A stretch of 64,000 bases of DNA. Source: Acidimicrobiales bacterium. Its GTDB lineage: Bacteria > Actinomycetota > Acidimicrobiia > Acidimicrobiales > JADJXE01. Under the pieces are notes generated by a model. It made no database searches and had not been told where the DNA came from. It worked only from the letters and a program-made list of their open reading frames with translations. The position numbers and the translations under genes were made by a program. The DNA lies in NCBI GenBank assembly GCA_016716005.1, contig JADJXE010000001.1:3547001-3611000 (forward strand). Direction: 5' to 3'. This document shows positions 15,796-23,393 of the stretch, one piece after another. Numbering within the stretch: the first letter of the stretch is position 1; the number at the start of each line of letters is the position of its first letter.

Positions 15796-16986
15796 ATGCC
15801 CGACCCTGCACCGCTGGCCGCTCCGGGTGCCGAGGCGATGGGTGAGCCGTCGCCTGCCGGGCGCTTCGGCCAGTTCGGGGGGCGCTTCGTGCCCGAGACG
15901 CTGGTGCCGGCGTGCGAGGACCTCGAGGCCGAGTTCCGAGCGGCGTGGGGCGACCCGGCCTTCCGGGCCGAGCTCGACGGCATCCTCCGCGACTACGGCG
16001 GCCGCCCGTCGCCGGTCACCGAGTGCCATCGGCTCTCGGACCGCCTGGGGGTGCGCGTCCTCCTCAAGCGTGAGGACCTGAACCACACCGGCTCGCACAA
16101 GATCAACAACGTGATCGGTCAGACGCTGCTGGCGCGGCGCATGGGAAAGACCCGGATCGTGGCCGAGACCGGTGCCGGCCAGCACGGGGTGGCCACGGCC
16201 ACCGCCTGCGCGCTGTTCGGGCTGGAGTGCAAGGTGTACATGGGCGAGGTCGACGTGGCCCGCCAGGCCCTGAACGTGTTCCGGATGCGCCTCCTGGGAG
16301 CCGAGGTGGAGCCGGTGGTCTCGGGCAGCCGGACCCTGAAGGACGCCGTGAACGAGGCCATGCGCGACTGGGTCGCCACGGTGGAGACCACCCACTACTG
16401 CCTGGGCTCGGTGATGGGGCCGCACCCGTACCCGTGGATGGTGCGCGAGTTCCAACGGGTCATCGGTGACGAGGCGCGGGCGCAGTGCCTGGCCGTGCTG
16501 GGTCGCGACCCGGACGTGGTCGCCGCCTGCGTCGGTGGCGGCTCCAACGCGGCCGGGATCTTCAGTGGCTTCGTGGGCACGGGTGCCGAGCTGGTGGGGG
16601 TGGAGCCCGCCGGTGGCGCCGCCATCGGGCGCGGCATCCCGGGGGTCGTCCACGGCTCGAAGTCGTTCCTCCTCCAGGACGAGTACGGCCAGGTGCTCGA
16701 GGCCCACTCCATCTCCGCCGGGCTCGACTACCCGGGCGTGGGCCCGGAGCACGCCCACCTGGCCTCGATCGGTCGGGCCCGCTACGAGGCCGTCACCGAC
16801 GACGAGGTCGTGGCGGCGTTCCAGGTGCTCTCCCGGCTGGAGGGCATCATCCCGGCCCTCGAGCCGGCCCACGCGATCGCCTGGCTCCTCCGTGCCGCGC
16901 CGGGCATCCAGGGCCGGACGGTGCTGGTGAACCTGTCGGGCCGGGGCGACAAGGACGTGGCCCAGATGATGGAGCGCCTCGGGTGA
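15796..16986 (+). CDS. trpB: tryptophan synthase beta chain
   Basis: Classical TrpB1: condenses indole, channelled from TrpA, with serine. 396 residues. The family opening GRFGQFGGRFVPETL is clear; Lys102 in LNHTGSHKINN binds PLP. ETGAGQHGVATA, GGSNAAGIFSGF, LDYPGVGPEHA and LSGRGDKDV follow. A GGAGG (15781-15785) lies 10 nt before ATG 15796. Its stop overlaps the trpA start in GTGA, as expected for subunits of one complex. Confidence 0.97.
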   Translation: MPDPAPLAAPGAEAMGEPSPAGRFGQFGGRFVPETLVPACEDLEAEFRAAWGDPAFRAELDGILRDYGGRPSPVTECHRLSDRLGVRVLLKREDLNHTGSHKINNVIGQTLLARRMGKTRIVAETGAGQHGVATATACALFGLECKVYMGEVDVARQALNVFRMRLLGAEVEPVVSGSRTLKDAVNEAMRDWVATVETTHYCLGSVMGPHPYPWMVREFQRVIGDEARAQCLAVLGRDPDVVAACVGGGSNAAGIFSGFVGTGAELVGVEPAGGAAIGRGIPGVVHGSKSFLLQDEYGQVLEAHSISAGLDYPGVGPEHAHLASIGRARYEAVTDDEVVAAFQVLSRLEGIIPALEPAHAIAWLLRAAPGIQGRTVLVNLSGRGDKDVAQMMERLG

Positions 16987-17798
16987 GCGACCCGGCGCCC
17001 CCCCCGGAGCGCCCGGCCGAGGCAGGGACGCTCGAGCGGACGCTGCGCGGGGCGAGAGCCGCCGGCCGCAACCTCCTGGTGCCGTACGTGACGGGTGGCC
17101 TCGGTGCCGACTGGCCCGACGTGGTCCGCGCCGTCGCCGCCGCCGGTGCCGACGCCATCGAGATCGGCATCCCGTTCTCCGACCCGGTGATGGACGGGCC
17201 CACGATCCAGGCGGCGTCGGAGCGCGCGCTCGCGCAGGGCGCCACGCCGGTGGCGATCCTGGACCAGCTGGCGAGCCTCGACGCAGGGGTGCCGCTCGCG
17301 GTGATGACGTACTACAACCTGGTCTTCCGAGCCGGCCACCAGCGCTTCGCCGAGTCGTTGGCGGCCGCAGGGGTGTCGGCTGCGATCCTCCCCGACCTGC
17401 CCCTCGACGAGGCCGGCCCGTGGTGCGTGGCGGCCGACGCCGGGGGGGTCGAGACGGTGCTGCTGGCCGCGCCCACCGGCTCCGACGAGCGCCTCCGGCG
17501 GATCTGCCGGCGCTCCCGCGGCTTCGTCTACGGCGTGGGCCTGCTCGGGGTCACCGGTGAGCGTGCCGACCTGGCCGCCACGGCCACCACCATCGCCCGG
17601 CGCCTCAAGGGGCTCACCGATCTGCCGGTGCTCGTCGGGATCGGCGTGTCGAACGCCGCCCAGGCCGCGGCCGTGTCGCGGGAGGCCGACGGGGTGGTGG
17701 TGGGCTCGGCGCTGGTGCGTCGGGTGCTGGAGGGGGGCGGGCCGGAGGCGGCGCACGCCTTCGTGGCCGAGCTGCGAGCCGGCCTCGACGGCAGGTGA
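16983..17798 (+). CDS. trpA: tryptophan synthase alpha chain
   Basis: Cleaves indole-3-glycerol phosphate to indole and glyceraldehyde 3-phosphate, working with TrpB. The 271-residue barrel shows the catalytic Glu60 (AIEIGIPFSDPVMDGP) and Asp138 (LPDLPLDEAG), the QAASERALAQG helix, MTYYNLVFRAG, and the phosphate site VGIGVSNAAQ / VVVGSALVR. GTG 16983 overlaps trpB by 4 bp. The stop codon lies inside a GTGAC-N4-GTCAC palindrome. Confidence 0.97.
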   Translation: MSDPAPPPERPAEAGTLERTLRGARAAGRNLLVPYVTGGLGADWPDVVRAVAAAGADAIEIGIPFSDPVMDGPTIQAASERALAQGATPVAILDQLASLDAGVPLAVMTYYNLVFRAGHQRFAESLAAAGVSAAILPDLPLDEAGPWCVAADAGGVETVLLAAPTGSDERLRRICRRSRGFVYGVGLLGVTGERADLAATATTIARRLKGLTDLPVLVGIGVSNAAQAAAVSREADGVVVGSALVRRVLEGGGPEAAHAFVAELRAGLDGR

Positions 17799-17808
17799 CC
17801 GATGTCAC
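17795..17808. promoter_or_regulatory. GTGAC-CGAT-GTCAC inverted repeat, candidate operator
   Basis: Perfect 5-bp inverted repeats with a 4-bp centre overlap the trpA stop, 17 bp upstream of the TAAATT element that precedes the FAS1 gene. Position over the -35 region suits a dimeric regulator; none is identified. Confidence 0.35.
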
Positions 17809-17825
17809 AGCCAGTTGTTTAATCC

Positions 17826-17831
17826 TAAATT
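17826..17831 (+). promoter_or_regulatory. putative -10 element (TAAATT) of the FAS1 lipoprotein gene
   Basis: It sits in an unusually A/T-rich pocket for this window (17813-17831). The implied leader of about 63 nt contains a small GGGCC/GGCCC hairpin and an AAGGA ribosome site before ATG 17901. Confidence 0.5.
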
Positions 17832-17900
17832 GCCGTGACTCCGAAGAGGAGCTGGGCCGGGAAAGGCCCGCGATCGACCCACCGACCCGAAGGACTCTGC

Positions 17901-18518
17901 ATGCGCACTCGCACGAAGCTCCGCCTCCTGGCCCCCGTGGCTGTCGCCGGGCTGTTCCTCGCCGCGTGTGGTGGCGACGACGACGACGCCTCCGGCGACA
18001 CCTCCACCACCACTGCTGCAGCCAGCGAGGACACCACGGCGTCGACCGACGACACGACGACCGAGGACACGGCGGCCGACGACTCGATGGCGGCCGAGGA
18101 GACCATCGTCGACATCGCCGCCGGCAACCCGGACTTCTCGACCCTGGTGGCGGCCGTGGAGGCCGCCGGACTGGCCGAGACCCTGAGCGGTGACGGCCCC
18201 TTCACCGTGTTCGCTCCCACCAACGAGGCCTTCGACGCCGCCCTGGCGGCCCTGGGTGTCACGGCCGAGGAGCTGCTCGCCGACCCGGCGCTGGCCCAGA
18301 TCCTCACGTACCACGTGGTGCCCGGGATGATCATGTCGACCGACCTGCAGCCCGAGCAGACGGTGGCCACCGTCGAGGGCTCCGATGTCACCATCACGGT
18401 CGGGGCCGACGGCGCCACCATCAACGACGCCAACATCGTGGCGACCGACATCGTGGCGTCCAACGGGGTCATCCACGTGATCGACGCCGTGCTCCTGCCG
18501 CCCGATCTGGCCGGCTGA
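17901..18518 (+). CDS. fasciclin (FAS1) domain lipoprotein
   Basis: A 205-residue secreted lipoprotein. Residues 1-23 form a lipoprotein signal peptide with lipobox LAAC (Cys23). A flexible linker rich in Asp, Thr, Ser and Ala runs to about 70, and one FAS1 domain fills the rest: TVFAPTNEAFDAAL, ILTYHVVPGMIM and NGVIHVIDAVLLPP. FAS1 proteins mediate adhesion or bind small ligands at the surface (compare mycobacterial MPT70/83). ATG 17901 is preferred over GTG 17835 because it has the ribosome site and begins the signal peptide. A strong terminator follows. Confidence 0.9.
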   Translation: MRTRTKLRLLAPVAVAGLFLAACGGDDDDASGDTSTTTAAASEDTTASTDDTTTEDTAADDSMAAEETIVDIAAGNPDFSTLVAAVEAAGLAETLSGDGPFTVFAPTNEAFDAALAALGVTAEELLADPALAQILTYHVVPGMIMSTDLQPEQTVATVEGSDVTITVGADGATINDANIVATDIVASNGVIHVIDAVLLPPDLAG

Positions 18519-18533
18519 TCCCCCCGGACCGAG

Positions 18534-18570
18534 CGCGGCGGCGGGAGCCCTTCGGGCCCCCGCCGCCGCG
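18534..18570. terminator. bidirectional hairpin terminator
   Basis: A 17-position stem with one A-C mismatch and a TTC loop lies exactly between the convergent FAS1 gene and the deacetylase stop codon. Confidence 0.75.
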
Positions 18571-19461
18571 TCAGGCCCCCAGGTAGTCCTCGAGGCGGCC
18601 CACGGTGAAGCCCTGGGCGTCGAGGGCGTCGACCAGCATCTCGAGGTTCTGCAGCAGGTCGGGGCGGAAGTGCAGGAGGATCACGTCGCCGGGCTGCAGC
18701 TCCTCCTCCTGGACCTGGAGCTGACCGGCGTTCGTGGCCGCCTTCCACAGCACCACGGCGCGATAGCCGCACCCCTTGGCGGTCACCTGGACGGTGTCGT
18801 CCACGGCCCCGTACGGCGGTCGGAACAGCGTGGGCCGGCGGCCGAACCGGGCCTCGAAGTCGTCCAGGGGCCCGCACACCTCGTTGGTGCGGGTCGCGGT
18901 GTCGACCGTGGTGAGGTCGGGATGGGTGTAGGTGTGGGTGTGGATGGTGGCGCCCGCGTCCTGCAGCTGCCGGAAGAAGTCCTCGCCGGCGGCGGCGGCG
19001 CTCTGCACCAGGAACAGCGAGGACGGCATCGGGTGCTCGCGGAAGAACTCGACGACCGCCGGGTCCCGCTCGAGGCCGTCGTCGATGGTCACGAACACGA
19101 CCCGATCGGTGGTGGGCACCCGGCTGACCACGGGCGCCTCGGGGCCGACGGGCAGGCTGACGGGTGTGACGGCTGTCGTGGACGGCGTGGCCGCGTCGGG
19201 CGGCGGCGTGGTCGCGGACGGGTCGACCGGGGCGGGGGCGGACCCGGGGTCGGTGGCGCTCACCGGCACCATCGAGGTGAGCACGTCGTCGGGGTGGAGG
19301 GGCTCGCCGCCGGCGTCGTCGGGGGGGAGGTGCGAGGGTTCGGTCGGCGGTGCCGCGACGATGCCCAGCCCCGCGCCGTCGCCCGATGCCAGCAGCACCG
19401 CCGGGACGGCCGCCGCCAGCGCGCACGCCAAGAGCAGCCGCGCCGCCACCGTCCTGTGCAC
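18571..19461 (-). CDS. polysaccharide deacetylase (NodB-like), exported
   Basis: A 296-residue protein with an N-terminal signal or anchor segment (ARLLLACALAAAVPAVLLA), a Pro/Thr/Ser/Ala linker to about 118, and a NodB-type carbohydrate esterase 4 domain. Motif 1 is FVTIDDG (Asp127, Asp128), motif 2 HTYTHPDL with metal-binding His176 and His180, motif 3 RPPYGA, then GDVILLHF. It likely deacetylates cell-wall or surface glycans outside the membrane. GTG 19461; no clear promoter. It diverges from the next plus-strand gene across 63 bp. Confidence 0.9.
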   Translation of the reverse strand: MHRTVAARLLLACALAAAVPAVLLASGDGAGLGIVAAPPTEPSHLPPDDAGGEPLHPDDVLTSMVPVSATDPGSAPAPVDPSATTPPPDAATPSTTAVTPVSLPVGPEAPVVSRVPTTDRVVFVTIDDGLERDPAVVEFFREHPMPSSLFLVQSAAAAGEDFFRQLQDAGATIHTHTYTHPDLTTVDTATRTNEVCGPLDDFEARFGRRPTLFRPPYGAVDDTVQVTAKGCGYRAVVLWKAATNAGQLQVQEEELQPGDVILLHFRPDLLQNLEMLVDALDAQGFTVGRLEDYLGA

Positions 19462-19511
19462 GCCACCAGTGCAGCACAGGGCAGGTCGGCGGTGAGGTCA
19501 TCGCCTTCCCG

Positions 19512-19517
19512 TACGCT
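19512..19517 (+). promoter_or_regulatory. putative -10 element (TACGCT)
   Basis: TACGCT lies 7 nt before the GTG at 19525, supporting a leaderless start there. Confidence 0.45.
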
Positions 19518-19524
19518 GGATCGG

Positions 19525-19842
19525 GTGGATCGGGTTCGGGTCGACGGCTGCGATCTCTGCGAGGAAGCGCGCATCACGCCCTGGTTCTACGAGGACGAGC
19601 TCTGCTGGATCGCGGAGTGCGAGATCTGCGCGGTGCCCATGGTGGTGTGGCGGCACCACGATGCCGTCCCGCCCGACGACGTGAAGGCGTCGCTCCACCT
19701 GCGGCTCGCCTCGGTGGTGGCCGAGCACTTCTCGTTCGAGCACTACGTCGACGACAACATGCGCAACATCCCCGACCACTACCACGCCCACGCTCGGCCC
19801 CGGGGTGGCTTCTTCGGCCACGGCCTCCGACGCCCCGGCTGA
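19525..19842 (+). CDS. small Cys/His-rich protein, HIT-like HxHxH motif
   Basis: A 105-residue protein of unassigned function. It has CxxC pairs (Cys9/Cys12 and Cys32/Cys35, plus Cys27) and ends with NIPDHYHAHARP, in which His85, His87 and His89 make an HxHxH triad as in histidine-triad hydrolases. WFYEDELCWIAECEICAVPM resembles the strand region before the HIT active site, so a zinc-binding HIT-like fold is my inference. GTG 19525 follows TACGCT by 7 nt. The acyl-CoA synthetase gene starts 11 nt after its stop. Confidence 0.7.
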   Translation: MDRVRVDGCDLCEEARITPWFYEDELCWIAECEICAVPMVVWRHHDAVPPDDVKASLHLRLASVVAEHFSFEHYVDDNMRNIPDHYHAHARPRGGFFGHGLRRPG

Positions 19843-19853
19843 GCGCCGCCCGG

Positions 19854-21212
19854 ATGGCCTCGCCCGCGCTCGTCACCGCCGCGGCCTCCGAGGCGGCCCA
19901 GCGGCGGGCCGCAGCCGGGCTCCGCCGGGCGGGGCTCGGGCCTGGTGACCGGGTCGCCATCGTGGCCGACGGGTCCCCCGCGTACCTGGCGGTGGCGGTC
20001 GGGGCGCTGCGCGTCGGCATCGTGCCCGTGCTCGTGAACGTGTCGCTCACCGCACCCGAGGTCGCGGCGCTGCTCGACGACGCCGAGCCGGCCCTGGTGC
20101 TCCACGACGACGACCTGGTGCGCGTCGCCGCCAACGACGGCGACGCCGAGCTGGCGCCGTGGCCGCTCGCCCGCCCGATGTTCTTCACGTCGGGCACCAC
20201 CGGCCGGCCCAAGGGCGTGTGGTCCGGCGTGCTCGCCGATCACGAGGCCGCGGCCCTGCTGGCCGAGGAGCGCGACCTGTGGGGCTTCGCAGCCGGCGAC
20301 GTCCACCTCGTGGTGTCGCCCCTCCACCACTCGGCTCCCCTCAGGTTCGCGGCGGGCACGTTGCTGGCGGGTGGCGCGGTGGTCCTGTCGGGCGGGGTGG
20401 CGCACCTGGCGGAGGCCATCACCGAGCATCGGCCCACCAGCGCCTTCGTGGTGCCGGCGCACCTGCAGCGCCTGTTCGCGGCCGGGCCGGGAGCGGTGCC
20501 GCCCCTCGGGTCGTTCCGGTTGCTGGCCCACGCCGGGGCGCCGTGCCCGGAGGCGCTCAAGCGCCGGACGCTGGCCGCGTTCCCCGACGGGGTGGTGTGG
20601 GAGTTCTACGGCTCGACCGAGGGGCAGTTCACGGCCTGCTCGGCGTCGGAGTGGCTCGAGCGGCCGGGCACCGTCGGCCGTGCCCGGCCCGGGCGCCGGC
20701 TCGAGATCGGGGCCGACCGGGTGATCTGGTGCCACGCCCCGTCGCACGCCCGCTTCGAGTACTGGCGTGACCCGGAGAAGACGGCGCGCGCCTGGCGCCG
20801 GTGCCGCGACCCGGGCTGCGCCGGCGCCTTCACCGTGGGAGACCTCGGGCGCCTCGACGACGACGGCTACTGCTACCTCGACGGTCGGCGCGACGACCTG
20901 ATCATCACCGGCGGTGTCAACGTGTACCCGCTGGAGGTGGAGCAGGCGCTGCTCCGGCACCCCGGCGTGCAGGAGGCGGCTGTGTTCCCCGTGCCCGACG
21001 AGCGGTGGGGCCAGATGGTGTGCGCCGCGGTGGTGGCGCCCGCAGGCACCACCGGGCTGGCCGACTTCCTGGTGGGCTGCCTGGCGCCGTACAAGCGCCC
21101 CAAGCGCATCGTCGAGGTCGACGAGATCCCGAGGAGCTCGATGGGCAAGGTGCGCCGCAGCGAGCTGGCAGGGGTTCTCGGCCTGGCCCCACCGGCGCCG
21201 CCGCGCCCCTGA
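19854..21212 (+). CDS. AMP-forming acyl-CoA synthetase / acid-CoA ligase
   Basis: Adenylate-forming ligase, 452 residues, shorter than most (the N-terminal part is reduced). The phosphate loop FFTSGTTGRPKG is at 110-121, the aromatic/adenine motif EFYGSTEGQ follows, GDLGRLDDDGYCYLDGRRDD holds the ribose-binding Asp, and ITGGVNVYPLEVE is the hinge. SSMGKVRRSEL near the end contains the catalytic Lys. It activates a carboxylic acid as acyl-AMP for transfer to CoA; the acid cannot be predicted. Upstream of ATG 19854 the frame is a shadow. A 16-bp palindrome follows the stop. Confidence 0.88.
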   Translation: MASPALVTAAASEAAQRRAAAGLRRAGLGPGDRVAIVADGSPAYLAVAVGALRVGIVPVLVNVSLTAPEVAALLDDAEPALVLHDDDLVRVAANDGDAELAPWPLARPMFFTSGTTGRPKGVWSGVLADHEAAALLAEERDLWGFAAGDVHLVVSPLHHSAPLRFAAGTLLAGGAVVLSGGVAHLAEAITEHRPTSAFVVPAHLQRLFAAGPGAVPPLGSFRLLAHAGAPCPEALKRRTLAAFPDGVVWEFYGSTEGQFTACSASEWLERPGTVGRARPGRRLEIGADRVIWCHAPSHARFEYWRDPEKTARAWRRCRDPGCAGAFTVGDLGRLDDDGYCYLDGRRDDLIITGGVNVYPLEVEQALLRHPGVQEAAVFPVPDERWGQMVCAAVVAPAGTTGLADFLVGCLAPYKRPKRIVEVDEIPRSSMGKVRRSELAGVLGLAPPAPPRP

Positions 21213-21228
21213 GCGCCGACGTCGGCGC
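21213..21228. repeat. 16-bp perfect palindrome (GCGCCGAC/GTCGGCGC)
   Basis: The palindrome abuts the stop codon of the acyl-CoA synthetase gene and lies 109 bp before the DUF4349 gene. It lacks a loop, so it looks more like a dimeric protein-binding site than a terminator. Confidence 0.35.
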
Positions 21229-21337
21229 GGCCATCGAGGCGCAGCCCGGCGCGGCTCGGGAACTCGACGACCACGCTGCTCGTCGCATGGGTGTCCGCGC
21301 TCCAGAGCGCACAGCCCACGCACCCGAGGGGGCCAGC

Positions 21338-22426
21338 ATGCCTGCCGCCACGCTCACGCCGACCATCGGCCCGCCCGCGCCCGATGCGGGCTCACCCTCA
21401 CGGCCGCCGATGCCGCCGCCCTCGCCCTCGCCCTCGCCCCCACCGCACCGCCGCCGGCGCGCCGGGCTGGTGGTCGCGCTGGTGGCCGTGGCCCTCGTTG
21501 TGGCCGGTGGCCTGGTCGCCCTGGCCGACGATCCCGGCCCCGAGGTGGCCGATCGGTCGATCGTCCCGGCCGAGGGCGGAACGACCGGCGACGTGGGCCT
21601 CGCCGAGGGCCCCGCCACCACGATCGCGCCGGGGCCGCCCTCGCCGGAGGGCGCCGGCGACGCCGCCGGGGGGGCCGAGAGCACGTCGCCCGGGCCGGGC
21701 GTGGCCGACGTGCCGGTCGAGGGACCCCGGGTGGTCCGTACCGCCGACCTGCGGATCTCGGTGGATGACGGCGAGGCGGTGCGCGCGGTCGACCGGGCGG
21801 CCGACGTGGCCGCCCGTCATGGCGGTTTCGTCACCTCGTCGAGCACGGCGATCGCCGACGGCGCCTCCGGCGGCGCCTCCGGCGAGGTGACGATCCGCGT
21901 CCCGGTGTCGGAGTTCGACGCCGCCCGCCGGGAGCTGGCCGCGCTGGGCACGGTCGAGCAGGCCGTCGTCCGCGGTGACGACGTGACCGCCCAGCTCGTC
22001 GACCTCGGTGCCCGGATCCGCAGCCTGCAGGCCGAGGAGGAGGCGTACCGCGTCCTCCTCGCGCAGGCCCGTTCGGTCGGCGACATCATCACCATCCAGG
22101 ACCAGCTGTTTGCGGTCCGGACGGAGATCGAGCAGCTGCAGGCGCAGGAGGCCTCCCTCGGCGCTGCGGCCGACCTGTCCACCATCCGGGTGGTGGTGGT
22201 GGAGCCGGGTGCGGAGGTGCTCCCGCCGCCCGTCGACGACGAGCCGGGCGTGCTCGCCCGCGGCCTCGAGCGGGGTGTCGGGGGCACCCTGGCCGTGCTC
22301 GCCGGCACCCTCGTCGTGCTCGGCTACGCCGTCCCCCTCGCCCTGCTGGGGCTCCTGGCCTGGCTGGTCGTGGCCCTGGTCAGCCGGGCGCGCCGTCACC
22401 CTCGCCCCCCGGCCCCGGCCGACTGA
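21338..22426 (+). CDS. DUF4349-domain membrane protein
   Basis: A 362-residue protein with a proline-rich cytoplasmic start, a transmembrane segment (LVVALVAVALVVAGGLVAL, about 47-65), an extracellular Gly/Pro-rich linker, and a DUF4349 domain (about 130-290: RTADLRISVDD, HGGFVTSSST, VTIRVPVSEFDAARRELAAL, DLGARIRSLQAEEEAYRVLL, DIITIQDQLFAVRTEIEQLQ). The middle has strong coiled-coil character. A C-terminal hydrophobic region (about 320-350) gives a second membrane span. Function unknown. ATG 21338 follows a GAGGGGG purine run; ATG 21287 is an alternative. Confidence 0.85.
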   Translation: MPAATLTPTIGPPAPDAGSPSRPPMPPPSPSPSPPPHRRRRAGLVVALVAVALVVAGGLVALADDPGPEVADRSIVPAEGGTTGDVGLAEGPATTIAPGPPSPEGAGDAAGGAESTSPGPGVADVPVEGPRVVRTADLRISVDDGEAVRAVDRAADVAARHGGFVTSSSTAIADGASGGASGEVTIRVPVSEFDAARRELAALGTVEQAVVRGDDVTAQLVDLGARIRSLQAEEEAYRVLLAQARSVGDIITIQDQLFAVRTEIEQLQAQEASLGAAADLSTIRVVVVEPGAEVLPPPVDDEPGVLARGLERGVGGTLAVLAGTLVVLGYAVPLALLGLLAWLVVALVSRARRHPRPPAPAD

Positions 22427-22452
22427 CCGGACAGCCGGCGAGGCGGCCTTGG

Positions 22453-22458
22453 TAGCGT
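22453..22458 (+). promoter_or_regulatory. putative -10 element (TAGCGT) of bcp
   Basis: TAGCGT lies 7 nt before the ATG at 22466; leaderless pattern. Confidence 0.45.
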
Positions 22459-22465
22459 CGAGCCC

Positions 22466-22918
22466 ATGCTCGCCGTGGGAGACCAGGCACCGTCGTTCTC
22501 GTTGCCCGACCAGGACGGCGACACCGTGTCGCTGGAAGGGTTCGCCGGCCGCAAGGTGCTGGTGTACTTCTATCCGAAGGCCGACACGCCCGGGTGCACC
22601 ACCCAGGCGTGCGGGCTGCGGGACGTGCTGGGGGACATCGGCACGACGGCCGTGGTCGGCATCAGCCCCGACCCGCCGGCGGCCCAGAAGCGCTTCGACG
22701 AGAAGTACGGGCTGGGGTTCACGCTGCTGTCCGACCCCGACCACGCCGTCGCCGAGGCCTACGGGGCCTGGGGCGAGAAGAAGCTCTACGGCAAGGCGTA
22801 CCAGGGGGTCATCCGCTCGGCGTTCCTGGTGGACGAGGAGGGCGCCGTCGAGCAGGCCTGGCCCAAGATCAGCCCCAAGGACACGCCGACGAAGCTGCTG
22901 AAGGCGCTGGGGGCGTGA
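22466..22918 (+). CDS. bcp: peroxiredoxin of the Bcp/PrxQ type
   Basis: A 150-residue thiol peroxidase that reduces hydrogen and organic peroxides. The peroxidatic Cys44 and resolving Cys49 are in KADTPGCTTQACGLRD, the 5-residue spacing typical of Bcp/PrxQ. GDQAPSFSLPDQDGDTVSL opens the domain, and IRSAFLVDEEG is a later core strand. It relies on thioredoxin for recycling. Its stop overlaps the FabZ-like gene in GTGA, so the two are likely cotranslated. Confidence 0.93.
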   Translation: MLAVGDQAPSFSLPDQDGDTVSLEGFAGRKVLVYFYPKADTPGCTTQACGLRDVLGDIGTTAVVGISPDPPAAQKRFDEKYGLGFTLLSDPDHAVAEAYGAWGEKKLYGKAYQGVIRSAFLVDEEGAVEQAWPKISPKDTPTKLLKALGA

Positions 22919-23361
22919 GCGCCGCCGGCCTGCCCCGGCCCGGCGCGGTCCTGCCCCACCGCCCGCCCTTCCTCTTCGTCGACGAGGTCACCGAGCTCGA
23001 GCCGGGCGTCTCGGCCCGAGGGCGGTGGCACCTCACCGGCGACGAGCCCTTCTTCGCCGGGCACTTCCCCGGTCGGCCCACGCTGCCCGGCGTGCTCATG
23101 CTCGAGGCCATGGCCCAGCTCGGGGGCGTGGCCGTGCTGGCCGACCCCCGCTACGCGGGCCGCCTCCCGCTGTTCGGCGGGGTCGACGGGGCCCGCTTCC
23201 GCCGCCAGGTCGTGCCGGGGGAGACCCTCGAGCTCGAGGTCACCATGGGCCGCCTCTCGGCCCGGGCCGGAAAGGGGCACGGACGGGCCTCGGTGGGCGG
23301 GCAGACCGCGTGCGAGGCCGACCTGCTGTTCGTGGTGGTCGACCTACCGGCCGGGCCCTGA
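22915..23361 (+). CDS. FabZ-like 3-hydroxyacyl-ACP dehydratase
   Basis: A 148-residue hot-dog-fold dehydratase. LPHRPPFLFVDEVTEL and FFAGHFPGRPTLPGVLMLEAMAQ are diagnostic; the catalytic pair is His50 and Glu64. It would dehydrate beta-hydroxyacyl-ACP in fatty-acid elongation, matching the fabD-fabH-fabG-acpP-fabF cluster that converges on it 32 bp away. GTG 22915 overlaps bcp by 4 bp. Actinobacteria often use HadABC in place of FabZ, so its exact role in the main pathway is inferred. Confidence 0.87.
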   Translation: MSAAGLPRPGAVLPHRPPFLFVDEVTELEPGVSARGRWHLTGDEPFFAGHFPGRPTLPGVLMLEAMAQLGGVAVLADPRYAGRLPLFGGVDGARFRRQVVPGETLELEVTMGRLSARAGKGHGRASVGGQTACEADLLFVVVDLPAGP

Positions 23362-23393
23362 CGGGCCACCGCCCCGGCGATGCGGCGGCCGGG

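Noticed and set aside
17835..17900. GTG 17835 as the start of the FAS1 lipoprotein
   Set aside because: It would place 22 polar residues before the signal peptide; ATG 17901 has an AAGGA ribosome site and a proper lipoprotein signal.
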